A stretch of 64,000 nucleotides of DNA from contig CAYIHX010000002.1 of the NCBI GenBank assembly GCA_964363305.1, positions 99,565 through 163,564 of the forward strand. The letters run 5' to 3'. Origin of the DNA: CAYIHX01 sp964363305. GTDB lineage: Bacteria > Bdellovibrionota > UBA1018. This document shows, in pieces, positions 25,353 to 34,755 of the stretch; positions within the stretch are counted from its first letter, which is position 1; every line of letters begins with the position of its first letter. The position numbers and the translations under genes were made by a program. Under the pieces are notes generated by a model. The model did no database searches. It worked only from the letters and a program-made list of their open reading frames with translations, and was not told the origin of the DNA.

Positions 25353-25919
25353 ATGGACGTTCGTACAAAAGTTTCTTCGATCTATGGTGACTGGGTGGAG
25401 CGTTTCGGTACGATCTGGAAGGCGCAGATTGATCAGCTCAAAAGTAAATTTGGTACTGTAATTGAGGAAGTTCGTTGGCCAGGCGAGGATATGACGGATG
25501 TCCCGGTCATATTTGTGGCTCTCGGGTCGATTGTTTCCGTACTGGAGTTTTTGCGATCAGAGACTGGGTGTGAATACGACTTTTTGGCGGATCTTACCGC
25601 GACGGATGAGGGGTCTGATCCGCGCTTCGAGGTTGTGTATCAGCTTCTTTCTATGAAGCATGGAGCACGGCTTCGTCTCAAGGTTCGAGTTGCCGAGGGG
25701 GTCGAGGTTCCTTCTGCGGTGGCTGTTTGGCCTGGAGCGGATTGGGCAGAGCGCGAAATTTGGGACATGTTCGGCATTCGGTTTTCTGGGCACCCCAATC
25801 TTCGTAGAATTTTGATGGACGAGCGCTGGGAGGGGCATCCCTTGCGAAAGGATTATCCCTTGCGTGGGTATCAGATTTTTCCCACGGCAACGGAAATCGA
25901 CGAAAGCCAACTTCGTTAA
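25353..25919 (+). CDS. nuoC: NADH-quinone oxidoreductase subunit C (cluster 2)
   Basis: A 188-residue NuoC with the family signature EREIWDMFGIRFSGHPNL and the C-terminal WEGHPLRKDYPLRG. It is a separate gene rather than the NuoCD fusion of enterobacteria. Follows nuoB by 8 nt. Peripheral-arm subunit without cofactors, holding NuoD and NuoB together. Confidence 0.95.
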   Translation: MDVRTKVSSIYGDWVERFGTIWKAQIDQLKSKFGTVIEEVRWPGEDMTDVPVIFVALGSIVSVLEFLRSETGCEYDFLADLTATDEGSDPRFEVVYQLLSMKHGARLRLKVRVAEGVEVPSAVAVWPGADWAEREIWDMFGIRFSGHPNLRRILMDERWEGHPLRKDYPLRGYQIFPTATEIDESQLR

Positions 25920-25932
25920 AAGGACTTTGACC

Positions 25933-27192
25933 ATGGAATCCAAAAGCGCGATCCGCAGTGCCCTCGACCTTCAAATGCCTCAAACGGGGCATTATTCTCT
26001 TCAGCATGACCCGGATGATCTTTGGGATGACTCACGCATGGTGGTCAATATTGGCCCCACTCATCCCGCGATGCATGGCGCGCTTAGGATGGTGGTGCAG
26101 CTGAACGGTGAAACCATCGAGAAGTCTTACTGCGAGTTTGGGTATACTCATCGGGCCAAGGAAAAACTGGGGGAGAACCGAACCTACCACCAGTTTGTCG
26201 TATACACGGACAGACTGAACTACTGTTCTGCCCTGACAAACAATGTGACTTATGCGATGGCGGTCGAGCGACTTCTCGGCATCGAGGTTCCGCCACGGAC
26301 CGTTTGGCTTCGAATGATGTGCGTTGAGCTTTCCCGGGTCATGGACCATTTGGTCTGCATTGGGATCAACGCGGTCGACCTCGGGGCCTTTTCGTTTTTT
26401 CTTTACGGCTTTCATCAGCGCGAGGAGTGTTACACCCTGATCGAGAAGCTCTGCGGCGCTCGGTTGACGACCTCATATACCCGGATCGGGGGCTTGATGA
26501 ATGATGCTCCTGAGGGATGGGAAAAGGAAGTCAAAGAATGGATCAAGCGCACTCGTCGGGTAATCGATGAGATGGACGCGCTCCTGACAAATAACCGAAT
26601 CTGGTGTCAACGGACCCAGGGTGTCGCCGTTTTCAATAAAGAAAATTGCATGAAATATAGTTTTAGCGGCCCCAACGCGCGAGCTGCGGGCATTGATCGA
26701 GATCTTCGCAGGGATGATCCGGTCATGTTTTACAAAGAGGTCGAGTTCGATGTTCCGATTGCGCAAAATGGAGACGTTTTTGACAGGTACATGGTTCGTT
26801 TTGAAGAAATTCGCCAATCGCTAAATATTCTTGCGCAGTGTGCGGACCGCCTGAAGAAGGGACCAATATGGTGCGAAGACAAGCGAGTTCGGATTCCTGA
26901 AAAAGAGGTCGTTCACAACACGATGGAAGGGCTGATTCATCACTTTAAGTTTTTTATGACTGGCTTTGATGTGCCTGCGGGCGAGGCCTACACCGCTTTT
27001 GAGGCTACAAATGGCGAGCTTGGATTCTATATTGTCAGCAAGGGCGGCCCACGAGCGCACCGTATGAGGATTCGAGGCCCGTCAGTTTGGCACTATCAGG
27101 GGCTTACGCCCATGAGCAGGGGGCAGAAGTTAGCGGATATGGTCGCGGGGCTTGGCAGCATTAACGTCATAGCCGGTGAGTTGGATCGTTGA
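25933..27192 (+). CDS. nuoD: NADH-quinone oxidoreductase subunit D (cluster 2)
   Basis: A 419-residue NuoD. The quinone loop (GPTHPAMHGA) holds both histidines, and the conserved Tyr is in DRLNYCS exactly 49 residues after the second His, the spacing of the ubiquinone-ligating pair in structural models. I chose ATG 25933 because AAAGGA precedes it; the open frame extends upstream to 25864 within nuoC. C-terminal GPSVWHYQGL and SINVIAGELDR are typical. This is the functional reference for the altered NuoD of cluster 1. Confidence 0.96.
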   Translation: MESKSAIRSALDLQMPQTGHYSLQHDPDDLWDDSRMVVNIGPTHPAMHGALRMVVQLNGETIEKSYCEFGYTHRAKEKLGENRTYHQFVVYTDRLNYCSALTNNVTYAMAVERLLGIEVPPRTVWLRMMCVELSRVMDHLVCIGINAVDLGAFSFFLYGFHQREECYTLIEKLCGARLTTSYTRIGGLMNDAPEGWEKEVKEWIKRTRRVIDEMDALLTNNRIWCQRTQGVAVFNKENCMKYSFSGPNARAAGIDRDLRRDDPVMFYKEVEFDVPIAQNGDVFDRYMVRFEEIRQSLNILAQCADRLKKGPIWCEDKRVRIPEKEVVHNTMEGLIHHFKFFMTGFDVPAGEAYTAFEATNGELGFYIVSKGGPRAHRMRIRGPSVWHYQGLTPMSRGQKLADMVAGLGSINVIAGELDR

Positions 27193-27211
27193 AGAAGTGA
27201 AGAGGCGTTGA

Positions 27212-27685
27212 ATGGCAAAAATACTTTCTGAAAGATTTTATGAAGCGATGAAGAAGCTCGAGCCGCGCTATCCTACAAAGGTCGCGCTCTTGCTCCCCGC
27301 ACTTCACCAGGCTCAAGAGGAGATTGGATGGCTCCCGCCGGAGGTGATGGAGGAGATCGGCTCGTATATTGGAATCCACCCAGCGCAGGTGCGCGAGGTG
27401 GCGAGCTTTTATACGATGTACAATTTGAAGCCGGTTGGAAAATATCATCTCAAGATTTGTACAAACGTGGCGTGCGCGCTTCGTGGCGCGGAAGAACTCC
27501 TTGAGCATTGCGAAAAGAAGCTCGCCGTTCAATGTGGGCAGACAACCCCAGACCGACGGTTTACGTTGAATGAGGAAGAGTGTCTGGGGGCTTGTGGGAC
27601 CGCACCAGCGATGATGCTGAACGATGATTATCATGAAAATCTCGACGCCAAGAAGCTCGACCAGCTTCTTGATTCGTTAAAGTGA
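27212..27685 (+). CDS. nuoE: NADH-quinone oxidoreductase subunit E (cluster 2)
   Basis: A 157-residue thioredoxin-fold NuoE carrying the [2Fe-2S] cluster N1a. The ligands are in CTNVAC and CLGACG. Part of the NADH input module with NuoF and NuoG. No equivalent exists in the first nuo cluster. It starts 19 nt after nuoD and ends 7 nt before nuoF. Confidence 0.95.
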   Translation: MAKILSERFYEAMKKLEPRYPTKVALLLPALHQAQEEIGWLPPEVMEEIGSYIGIHPAQVREVASFYTMYNLKPVGKYHLKICTNVACALRGAEELLEHCEKKLAVQCGQTTPDRRFTLNEEECLGACGTAPAMMLNDDYHENLDAKKLDQLLDSLK

Positions 27686-27692
27686 GGCTGGA

Positions 27693-28973
27693 ATGGCTTT
27701 AGAAATGACGGAAACACTCTACGTTCAACATTTTTCGAGGCGCGAAGAGGCGCGTCCGATTCAATACTACCTTGATCAAATGGAAGGGTATACCGCCCTA
27801 AAGAAGGCGTTCGGAATGAGCCCAGATGACATCATCAGCGAGATGAAAAAGTCGAACCTGCGCGGGCGGGGTGGTGCCGGATTTCCGACCGGGATGAAGT
27901 GGGGTTTTATTCCCAAGCAATCCAGTAAGCCGAAATATCTGGTTTGTAATGCAGACGAGTCGGAGCCTGGAACCTTTAAGGATCGAGACATCATGCGGTA
28001 CACGCCGCACCTGCTCATCGAGGGTATGGTGATTGCTGGATTTTCCATCGGCTCTCATGTTGGCTACATCTACATTCGTGGCGAATACGCCCGGGAGGCA
28101 AAGCTTCTCAACGAGGCCATTGATGAGGCGTATGCCAAGGGGTTTCTGGGGAAGAATGTTCTCGGTAGTGGGTTTGCTTTCGATTTGACGGTTCACCGAG
28201 GTGCGGGTGCTTACATCTGTGGCGAGGAGACGGGGCTTTTGAATTCACTCGAGGGTAAGCGTGGTGAGCCGCGGGTTAAGCCGCCTTTTCCTGCGCAGGC
28301 CGGCGCCTTTGGTGGTCCGACGATCGTAAACAACGTTGAGACCTTGGCCAATGTGCCCTTTATTGTGAATCGTGGCGGTGATTGGTTCGCGAAGCTCGGC
28401 AAGCTTGAAAAGTCGGGTGGGACCCGTCTGCTCAGCATATCTGGGCACGTCAAGAAGCCGGGAGTCTATGAGGTGGCGGCAGGAAGCATGACCATCAGGC
28501 AGTTGATCTATGACCTGGCTGGCGGAATTCTCAACGATCGGAAGCTGAAGGCCGTCATTCCTGGAGGTTCTTCGGCGCCAGTGCTCACCGCGGATGAGAT
28601 TGATGTCATCTACGATATTGAGCCACTCATGAAGGTCGGCACGATGATGGGCTCCGCGGCTCTGATGGTCGTCAGCGAAGATTACGATGTCATTCGTCTG
28701 ATTACGCGGATTACGAAGTTCTATGCCCATGAGTCCTGCGGCCAATGTACACCTTGTCGTGAGGGATGTCGGTGGATGGAAGACGTGTTGGAGCGAATCG
28801 AGCATGGACAAGGTCGTGAAGAGGATCTCGCCCTGCTGTTGGATATCGCGGATAACATCAGCGGAAAGACCCTTTGTGCGCTGGGGGATGCGGCCGCCGG
28901 TCCGGTGGTGAGTTTTGTTAAAAAGTTTCGCGCGGATTTTGAAGCCCGTATTCGAGGTTCGAGACATGCCTAA
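27693..28973 (+). CDS. nuoF: NADH-quinone oxidoreductase subunit F (cluster 2)
   Basis: A 426-residue NADH-binding, FMN-containing subunit. Visible are the nucleotide/FMN glycine-rich motif RGRGGAGFPTGMKW, NADESEPGTFKDR, GAGAYICGEETGLL, and the N3 [4Fe-4S] ligands in ESCGQCTPCREG plus a distal Cys (TLCALGDAA). It accepts hydride from NADH and passes electrons to NuoG. Its end overlaps nuoG by 8 nt. ATG 27693 is preceded by GAGG; a second ATG lies four codons in. Confidence 0.96.
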   Translation: MALEMTETLYVQHFSRREEARPIQYYLDQMEGYTALKKAFGMSPDDIISEMKKSNLRGRGGAGFPTGMKWGFIPKQSSKPKYLVCNADESEPGTFKDRDIMRYTPHLLIEGMVIAGFSIGSHVGYIYIRGEYAREAKLLNEAIDEAYAKGFLGKNVLGSGFAFDLTVHRGAGAYICGEETGLLNSLEGKRGEPRVKPPFPAQAGAFGGPTIVNNVETLANVPFIVNRGGDWFAKLGKLEKSGGTRLLSISGHVKKPGVYEVAAGSMTIRQLIYDLAGGILNDRKLKAVIPGGSSAPVLTADEIDVIYDIEPLMKVGTMMGSAALMVVSEDYDVIRLITRITKFYAHESCGQCTPCREGCRWMEDVLERIEHGQGREEDLALLLDIADNISGKTLCALGDAAAGPVVSFVKKFRADFEARIRGSRHA

Positions 28974-30390
28974 AGTTAATGTAGACGGAAAAGACATTGA
29001 GTTTTCTCCGGGCGAGAACCTCATCGAGGTGGCTCGCCGCGGAGGTATTGAGATTCCCTATTTTTGCTATCACCCGGCCCTCACCGTCGTCGCGCAATGT
29101 CGGATGTGCGCCGTCGATATAGAAAAGATGCCCAAGCTTCAGACGGCCTGTTCGACTGCTGCGGCGGACGGGATGGTTATCAAAACGAAGTCGGAGAAAG
29201 CGAAGAAAAACCAGAAGGCGATCATGGAGTTTCTTCTGATCAACCATCCGCTGGATTGTCCAATTTGTGACAAATCGGGCGAGTGTGATCTCCAGGACAA
29301 CTCTTACAAGTACGGTGACGCATATATGCGATACACTGAGGAGCGCCGCACGTATCTTGATCTAGACATGGGACCGGTGATCAAGAAGAACATGAATCGT
29401 TGCATTCATTGCACCCGTTGCATCCGTTTTGGTGGAGAAGTGGCGGGCATTCATGAAATGGTCGCGGTTCAGCGGGGCAACAAAACAGAGATCACGACAA
29501 TCGATGGACGGCCCCTGGAGACGGACTACGCGGGTAACTACGCGGATATCTGCCCAACGGGGTCTCTCACGCTCAAAGATTTCCGTTTTCGAAAGCGCGC
29601 GTGGTTTTTGAAGAAGACGGCGACCGTCTGTGAAGGATGCGCACGCGGTTGTAATATGGAGGTTCAGCAGGAGGCGAATGTTATTTACCGATGTGTTCCT
29701 CTGCAGAACATGGAGATTAATAAATACTGGCTCTGTGATGAGGGACGTTTTAACTATCACTATCTGGCGGATCCGGAACGAATCACGGTTCCTCAGGCCA
29801 GGGGCGCCTCAGGTGTCCGAGTGAGTGACTGGGGGAAGGCGGTTGATCGCGCCCGGGATGTTCTTCGTGGGAAAAAGGTTGCCGCGCTTGTTGGGTCGGA
29901 TCTGACGCAGGAGGAGGCAAAACTTCTCCTGGAAATTGTTCCGAAGATGCTGCCGGGGTCATCGCTGTTCCAGTTCGGTACCCCAGGGGTAAAAACTTCA
30001 GCGGACGATGTGAGTGTTGATCAGTTGCTGAAGAGGAAGAGCAAGACCGCAAATCTCCATGGTTTAGAGAAACTCGGTTACAAGGCCTGGGATGGTTTGC
30101 CGACGGGGACGGATGCGATTGTAGTCTTTCGGGGTGGCCGCGCAACTTTGCCGGATCTTCGAGGTTTGCCGGCGGTCGGGGTTGGCGTCTTTACACGGGC
30201 TCAGGCGACTCAGTTGGAAGTTGTGTTGCCGGGCGCCGCATTTGCGGAGAAGGATGGGACGGTGGTTAATTTCGACGGACAGGAGCAACGCTATCGACGG
30301 GCGGTAGTTCCTCCGGTCGGTGCGAAGGTGCTGTCGGAAATACTCATGATTTGGCAGAATCGCGGCTCGGCTTCGACGGGCGCGGCATAG
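28966..30390 (+). CDS. nuoG: NADH-quinone oxidoreductase subunit G, short form (cluster 2)
   Basis: A 474-residue NuoG, about half the length of E. coli NuoG (~908). The N-terminal ferredoxin part carries the [2Fe-2S] N1b ligands (CYHPALTVVAQC, CRMC, ACS), the His/Cys3 cluster (HPLDCPICDKSGEC), and the Cys4 cluster (CIHCTRC ... CPTGS). A fourth site, CEGCARGC plus a distal Cys in WLCDEG, matches N7 of E. coli and Thermus. The remainder is a shortened molybdopterin-oxidoreductase-like domain without cofactor function. Start overlaps nuoF by 8 nt; an ATG-less upstream extension to 28915 is rejected. Confidence 0.93.
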   Translation: MPKVNVDGKDIEFSPGENLIEVARRGGIEIPYFCYHPALTVVAQCRMCAVDIEKMPKLQTACSTAAADGMVIKTKSEKAKKNQKAIMEFLLINHPLDCPICDKSGECDLQDNSYKYGDAYMRYTEERRTYLDLDMGPVIKKNMNRCIHCTRCIRFGGEVAGIHEMVAVQRGNKTEITTIDGRPLETDYAGNYADICPTGSLTLKDFRFRKRAWFLKKTATVCEGCARGCNMEVQQEANVIYRCVPLQNMEINKYWLCDEGRFNYHYLADPERITVPQARGASGVRVSDWGKAVDRARDVLRGKKVAALVGSDLTQEEAKLLLEIVPKMLPGSSLFQFGTPGVKTSADDVSVDQLLKRKSKTANLHGLEKLGYKAWDGLPTGTDAIVVFRGGRATLPDLRGLPAVGVGVFTRAQATQLEVVLPGAAFAEKDGTVVNFDGQEQRYRRAVVPPVGAKVLSEILMIWQNRGSASTGAA

Positions 30391-30403
30391 GGACTGAGGC
30401 GAA

Positions 30404-31501
30404 ATGGAACAGACTGACCTTTTGATCGTTCTAGCGAAATGCGTGATTCTTCTTCTGATCATGCTACAGGTTGCGCCCATTATGGCATGGGTCGAACGGA
30501 GGGGGTCAGCCCTGATGCAGAATCGCCTGGGTCCGAATCGAATTTTTCCGCTTGGCCTGCTTTATTCGGTTTGCGATGCAGTGAAGTTTTTATTTAAGGA
30601 GGATCGGATTCCAGGCCAGGCGAATCGATTCTATTACGCGGCGGCACCAGTCGTTTCTGTGATGGTTGCTATGATCACCGCTGTTGTCATTCCTTGGGCG
30701 GACACGTTAACATGGGGCGAGCGAGTGATTCAGTTCCAGGTAGCCAGCCTTAATGTCGGCCTCCTCTATATCCTTTCGATCGGCTCGCTTGGGGTTTACG
30801 GCATCATCATGGCCGGGTGGGCATCGAACAATAAGTATTCGTTGTTGGGCAGTCTGAGGTCGAGCGCTCAGATGATCAGTTACGAGCTTTCGTTGGGGCT
30901 TTCATTGGTTGGGATTATTATGATCGCCGGGACGACCGATCTTAATCAGATCGCTCAAATGCAGGGCCAAGCCTGGCACCAGGTGGGGCCTCTTGCGATT
31001 CCCAAGCTGGGTGTTTTTGTGCAGCCGCTGGGCTTTCTGCTTTTTCTCGTCGCGAGTTACGCGGAGACGAACCGCCTTCCTTTTGATCTTCCCGAAGGGG
31101 AATCTGAGATCGTGGCGGGCTATCATCTTGAATATGGATCCATGCGTTTCGCCATGTTCATGATGGCGGAGTACGGGAACATGTTTGTGGCCTCCGCGCT
31201 TGCGGCGACGTTGTATTTCGGTGGTTGGCAAATGTTGCCGGGCATGGCGGCAGCGCAGGGCTTACTGGTGAATAGCGCGGGGTTGAGTGCTCAGGTCTCC
31301 GAGGTTCTTCGGGTGCTGCTCCAGGTCGCGTCATTGTTTATTAAAATCGGCTTTTTCATGTGGCTCTTCGTCTGGGTTCGCTGGACTCTTCCGCGATTTC
31401 GGTACGATCAGGTGATGGATTTAGGTTGGAAAGTGATGCTCCCGCTGTCGTTGGTGAATATCTTCATCACGGGCGTGCTCGTCTATTTGAAGTGGGTGTA
31501 A
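30404..31501 (+). CDS. nuoH: NADH-quinone oxidoreductase subunit H (cluster 2)
   Basis: A 365-residue eight-helix NuoH that completes the quinone chamber. Conserved charged motifs are intact: VERRGSALMQNRLGPNR, ISYELSLGL, ETNRLPFDLPEGESE and MMAEYGN. These are the residues missing in the cluster 1 paralogue. It follows nuoG by 13 nt with a GGACTGAGG-type ribosome site. Confidence 0.96.
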   Translation: MEQTDLLIVLAKCVILLLIMLQVAPIMAWVERRGSALMQNRLGPNRIFPLGLLYSVCDAVKFLFKEDRIPGQANRFYYAAAPVVSVMVAMITAVVIPWADTLTWGERVIQFQVASLNVGLLYILSIGSLGVYGIIMAGWASNNKYSLLGSLRSSAQMISYELSLGLSLVGIIMIAGTTDLNQIAQMQGQAWHQVGPLAIPKLGVFVQPLGFLLFLVASYAETNRLPFDLPEGESEIVAGYHLEYGSMRFAMFMMAEYGNMFVASALAATLYFGGWQMLPGMAAAQGLLVNSAGLSAQVSEVLRVLLQVASLFIKIGFFMWLFVWVRWTLPRFRYDQVMDLGWKVMLPLSLVNIFITGVLVYLKWV

Positions 31502-31504
31502 GAG

Positions 31505-31948
31505 ATGCTTGTTAAATCGAAGCCGGGCTTGTTTCAACGATTCTATCTTGTCGAAATTCTTCGTGGCCTAAAAATTACGATGAAGAACATGCTCTTCTCG
31601 AAGAAGGTCACGATCCAGTATCCCGAGGAACGGCGAAACTACTCGTCTCGATTTCGTGGGATGCATTACATCAAGGCGACGAACGGAGTCGAAAATTGTA
31701 CGGCCTGCATGCTTTGTCCGACCGTGTGCCCGGCGGAGTGTATCCATATCGAGGCGGGCGAGCGGCCGGACAAGGAGAAGTACCCAGTTAAGTTCGAGAT
31801 TGATGTGCTTCGCTGTTGCTTTTGTGGGATGTGCGAAGAGGCGTGTCCGAAGGATGCGATCAAGCTGAGCAATATCTACGAGATGAGTCAGACGGTGCGG
31901 ACGGTTTACGATAAGAGCTATCTGCTCGAACAGCGCGGAAATAAATAG
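31505..31948 (+). CDS. nuoI: NADH-quinone oxidoreductase subunit I (cluster 2)
   Basis: A 147-residue ferredoxin-type subunit with two [4Fe-4S] motifs, CTACMLCPTVCP and CCFCGMCEEACP, forming N6a and N6b. The amphipathic N-terminus (FYLVEILRGLKITMKN) lies along the membrane surface in known structures. It starts 3 nt after nuoH and is followed by a 30-nt gap before nuoJ. Confidence 0.95.
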   Translation: MLVKSKPGLFQRFYLVEILRGLKITMKNMLFSKKVTIQYPEERRNYSSRFRGMHYIKATNGVENCTACMLCPTVCPAECIHIEAGERPDKEKYPVKFEIDVLRCCFCGMCEEACPKDAIKLSNIYEMSQTVRTVYDKSYLLEQRGNK

Positions 31949-31978
31949 GCCAGGGGCCGAATAGCGAGGCGTCGAATT

Positions 31979-32512
31979 ATGGAAATTTCAGCACCTTTTT
32001 TCTACATTTTTTCAGCTCTTGCGATTGTGTGCTCGCTTTTGGTCGTTTTTAAGAAAAACCCGGTCACGAGCGCTTTTAGTTTAGTGTTGGTCTTTTTTGC
32101 GTTCGCTGGAATTTACGGAATTCTGGATGCGCACTTGATCGCTACTTTTCAGATTCTGGTTTACGCCGGGGCGATTATGGTGCTGTTTATTTTCGTGATC
32201 ATGCTCCTGAATGCGGATGTTCCGACCTTCGACCTTTGGCGATCACATCTAGCCGTAAAAATAGGCGCCGGTCTTTTGTGCGGAGCCATGGTCTGTCTCT
32301 TTGCATGGGCATTCAAAGAGACGAAGCTATCCGCAGCCACGGGAGGTTTTCCGTTGGCGGCGATCAATGCGGCTGGTGGAAATACGAAGGTGGTCTCTCG
32401 GCTTATGTTCTCAGAGTATGTTTTGCCGTTCGAGGCGACGTCTGTGCTTATTTTGGCAGCCATCGTAGCTTCGGTTGCCATCGCCAAACGAAAAACCGGA
32501 GGTGCTGAATGA
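31979..32512 (+). CDS. nuoJ: NADH-quinone oxidoreductase subunit J (cluster 2)
   Basis: A 177-residue five-helix NuoJ. The helix 3 motif LVYAGAIMVLFIFVIML with the pi-bulge Tyr is canonical. The 3' end overlaps nuoK by ATGA. Forms the central hydrophilic axis with NuoA, NuoH and NuoK. Confidence 0.94.
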   Translation: MEISAPFFYIFSALAIVCSLLVVFKKNPVTSAFSLVLVFFAFAGIYGILDAHLIATFQILVYAGAIMVLFIFVIMLLNADVPTFDLWRSHLAVKIGAGLLCGAMVCLFAWAFKETKLSAATGGFPLAAINAAGGNTKVVSRLMFSEYVLPFEATSVLILAAIVASVAIAKRKTGGAE

Positions 32513-32820
32513 GCGGTTATGTCGAACCATGGGTTGTGTTGACCTTTTCTTCAGTCATTTTTTTTATTGGTCTCTTTGGTGTTTTGATCCGAAGAAACAT
32601 TTTGGTTGTTTTGATGTGCATTGAATTGATGCTGAACGCGGTAAATCTCACCTTTGTGACGTTCTCCCGCCAACTCGAGCACATGGGTGGACAAATGGCT
32701 GTTTTTTTCATTATTGCGGTAGCTGCCGCCGAGTCGGCAGTCGGACTAGGTTTGGTGATAGCGATGTATCGGACGCTGAGAAGTGTTGATACCGACACCA
32801 TTCAGATGCTCAGGGAGTAG
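32509..32820 (+). CDS. nuoK: NADH-quinone oxidoreductase subunit K (cluster 2)
   Basis: A 103-residue NuoK with both essential glutamates in place (MCIELMLNAVNL and VAAAESAVGLG). Three membrane helices. It starts within the nuoJ stop and ends 3 nt before nuoL. It provides the internal comparison showing that the cluster 1 NuoK has lost both acidic residues. Confidence 0.95.
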   Translation: MSGYVEPWVVLTFSSVIFFIGLFGVLIRRNILVVLMCIELMLNAVNLTFVTFSRQLEHMGGQMAVFFIIAVAAAESAVGLGLVIAMYRTLRSVDTDTIQMLRE

Positions 32821-32823
32821 AAC

Positions 32824-34755
32824 ATGATTGCACTGATTCCTCTTTTTCCCCTGCTTGGGTTTTTGCTGAATGGGTTGTGGTATGCGGTATTCCAGGCTCC
32901 CGAGGGACGAAAAGCGACGGGTTCGACCATTAGCGGCGCGATAGGATCTATAGCGATTTTCGCTTCACTTTTGGTTTCATTATGGGTTTTTGTGCGTCTG
33001 ATGGGCCTTCCAGAGGGTGGACGAGTTCTGGAGGAGAATCTATTCACCTGGATCGCGTTTGGCGATCTAAAGATCGATATGGTGCTTCGCGTGGATGTTC
33101 TGTCCACGCTTTTTACCCTGGTCATCACCGGCGTTGGGACTTTGATTCATGTCTATTCGATAGGCTACATGAGCCATGATGCGAGCCCTGGAAAATTTTT
33201 TGCATACTTGAATCTGTTTTGTTTCGCGATGCTGATGCTCGTGGTCGGAGGATCTCTTCCGATTCTGTTTTTAGGTTGGGAGGGGGTTGGCCTCTGCAGT
33301 TTTCTTTTGATCGGGTACTGGTATGACGACGAAGCCAAGGCTGTTGCGGGGAAGAAGGCATTCATCGTAAATCGATTGGGCGATTTAGGCTTCCTGCTTG
33401 GGATGTTTCTAATATTTACTACATTTGGGACATTAGATTTCGTTGCGCTTCAGGGCTCTGTAGGGAGCACGTCGGGAGTAATCGGGGCCTCGACCATTAC
33501 TGCGATTTGCCTGCTTTTGTTCGTGGGGTGCATGGGGAAGTCGGCCCAGATCCCGCTCTATGTGTGGCTTCCGGATGCGATGGCCGGTCCGACGCCAGTA
33601 TCGGCATTGATTCATGCGGCGACGATGGTCACTTCTGGAATTTATCTCATCTCTCGCCTGAATTTTTTGTTTAGTCTCTCGCCGGTTGCGTTGTCAGTGG
33701 TGGCGATTGTTGGTGCAGTTACGGCATTTTTCGCGGCGACAATCGCGCTTGTGCAAACGGACATCAAAAAAATATTGGCTTATTCAACTGTGTCTCAGTT
33801 GGGCTACATGTTTCTGGCTTGTGGTGTGGGAGCTTACTCGGCCGGGGTTTTTCATGTGATTACGCATGCGTTTTTTAAGGCGCTTTTGTTTCTAGGGGCG
33901 GGCAGTGTCATACATGGGATGCATGAGGAGCAGAATATTCTTCATATGGGCGGCCTGCGGTCTCGGATGCCCAAGACTTTTCTTATTTTCGCAATCGGCT
34001 GGTTGGCAATTTGCGGAGTACCGCCGCTTTCGGGGTTCTTCTCGAAGGATGAGGTGTTGTGGGTCGCATACAGCTCCCCTCATGGTTCGATGGCCCTCTG
34101 GGCACTGGGTGCAGTTACGGCTCTCATGACGGCATTTTATATGACTCGCCTATTTTCTCTGACGTTCTTAGGGGAGCCCCGGTTTAAGGCCGCTCATCGT
34201 GATAGCGAAATTCATGAATCTCCGATGGTCATGGTTCTGCCGTTGCAAGTGCTTGCTGTGCTCAGTGTTGTCGGTGGTTTTGTGGGACTTCCCCATCTGA
34301 GCTGGTTGAGTCATTGGCTTGATCCCGTGATTCCCGCTCATCATTCTGTTGCCGAGGGCGTGGCTCCAGCGATGGAATGGGTCTTGATGGGTCTTAGTAC
34401 GGTCGGCGCAGTCGGAACCATTTATCTTGGCCTTAAATTTTTCTCGAACCTAAAGCGAGCGGAGGCATTCAAGACGCGGTGGGCTTGGATACACCGGGTA
34501 CTTGAGAATAAGTGGTATGTTGATGAGGTCTACGACGCAATTATAGTTCGTCCATTGCAAGCGGTCGCTAACGTGATTTGGAAGGGAATGGATGTCGCTT
34601 TCATCGATCGAATTGTTTTGGGCGTTGGACACGCGACCGCATTTGCAGGCCAGGCAGTGCGGGTGATTCAGACGGGTTCGATTCAGGTTTACGCATTTGT
34701 TCTTTTGGCGGGTTTGGTCGCTATGGTGGGGTATTTGATTTATGGGCTGGCTTGA
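32824..34755 (+). CDS. nuoL: NADH-quinone oxidoreductase subunit L (cluster 2)
   Basis: A 643-residue distal antiporter-type subunit. Pumping residues are canonical: the Glu of GWEGVGL, the Lys of GKSAQIPL, the His of ALIHAATMV and the Lys of FFSKDEVL. The C-terminal lateral helix region is present. Its end overlaps the nuoM start by 14 nt. Confidence 0.96.
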   Translation: MIALIPLFPLLGFLLNGLWYAVFQAPEGRKATGSTISGAIGSIAIFASLLVSLWVFVRLMGLPEGGRVLEENLFTWIAFGDLKIDMVLRVDVLSTLFTLVITGVGTLIHVYSIGYMSHDASPGKFFAYLNLFCFAMLMLVVGGSLPILFLGWEGVGLCSFLLIGYWYDDEAKAVAGKKAFIVNRLGDLGFLLGMFLIFTTFGTLDFVALQGSVGSTSGVIGASTITAICLLLFVGCMGKSAQIPLYVWLPDAMAGPTPVSALIHAATMVTSGIYLISRLNFLFSLSPVALSVVAIVGAVTAFFAATIALVQTDIKKILAYSTVSQLGYMFLACGVGAYSAGVFHVITHAFFKALLFLGAGSVIHGMHEEQNILHMGGLRSRMPKTFLIFAIGWLAICGVPPLSGFFSKDEVLWVAYSSPHGSMALWALGAVTALMTAFYMTRLFSLTFLGEPRFKAAHRDSEIHESPMVMVLPLQVLAVLSVVGGFVGLPHLSWLSHWLDPVIPAHHSVAEGVAPAMEWVLMGLSTVGAVGTIYLGLKFFSNLKRAEAFKTRWAWIHRVLENKWYVDEVYDAIIVRPLQAVANVIWKGMDVAFIDRIVLGVGHATAFAGQAVRVIQTGSIQVYAFVLLAGLVAMVGYLIYGLA

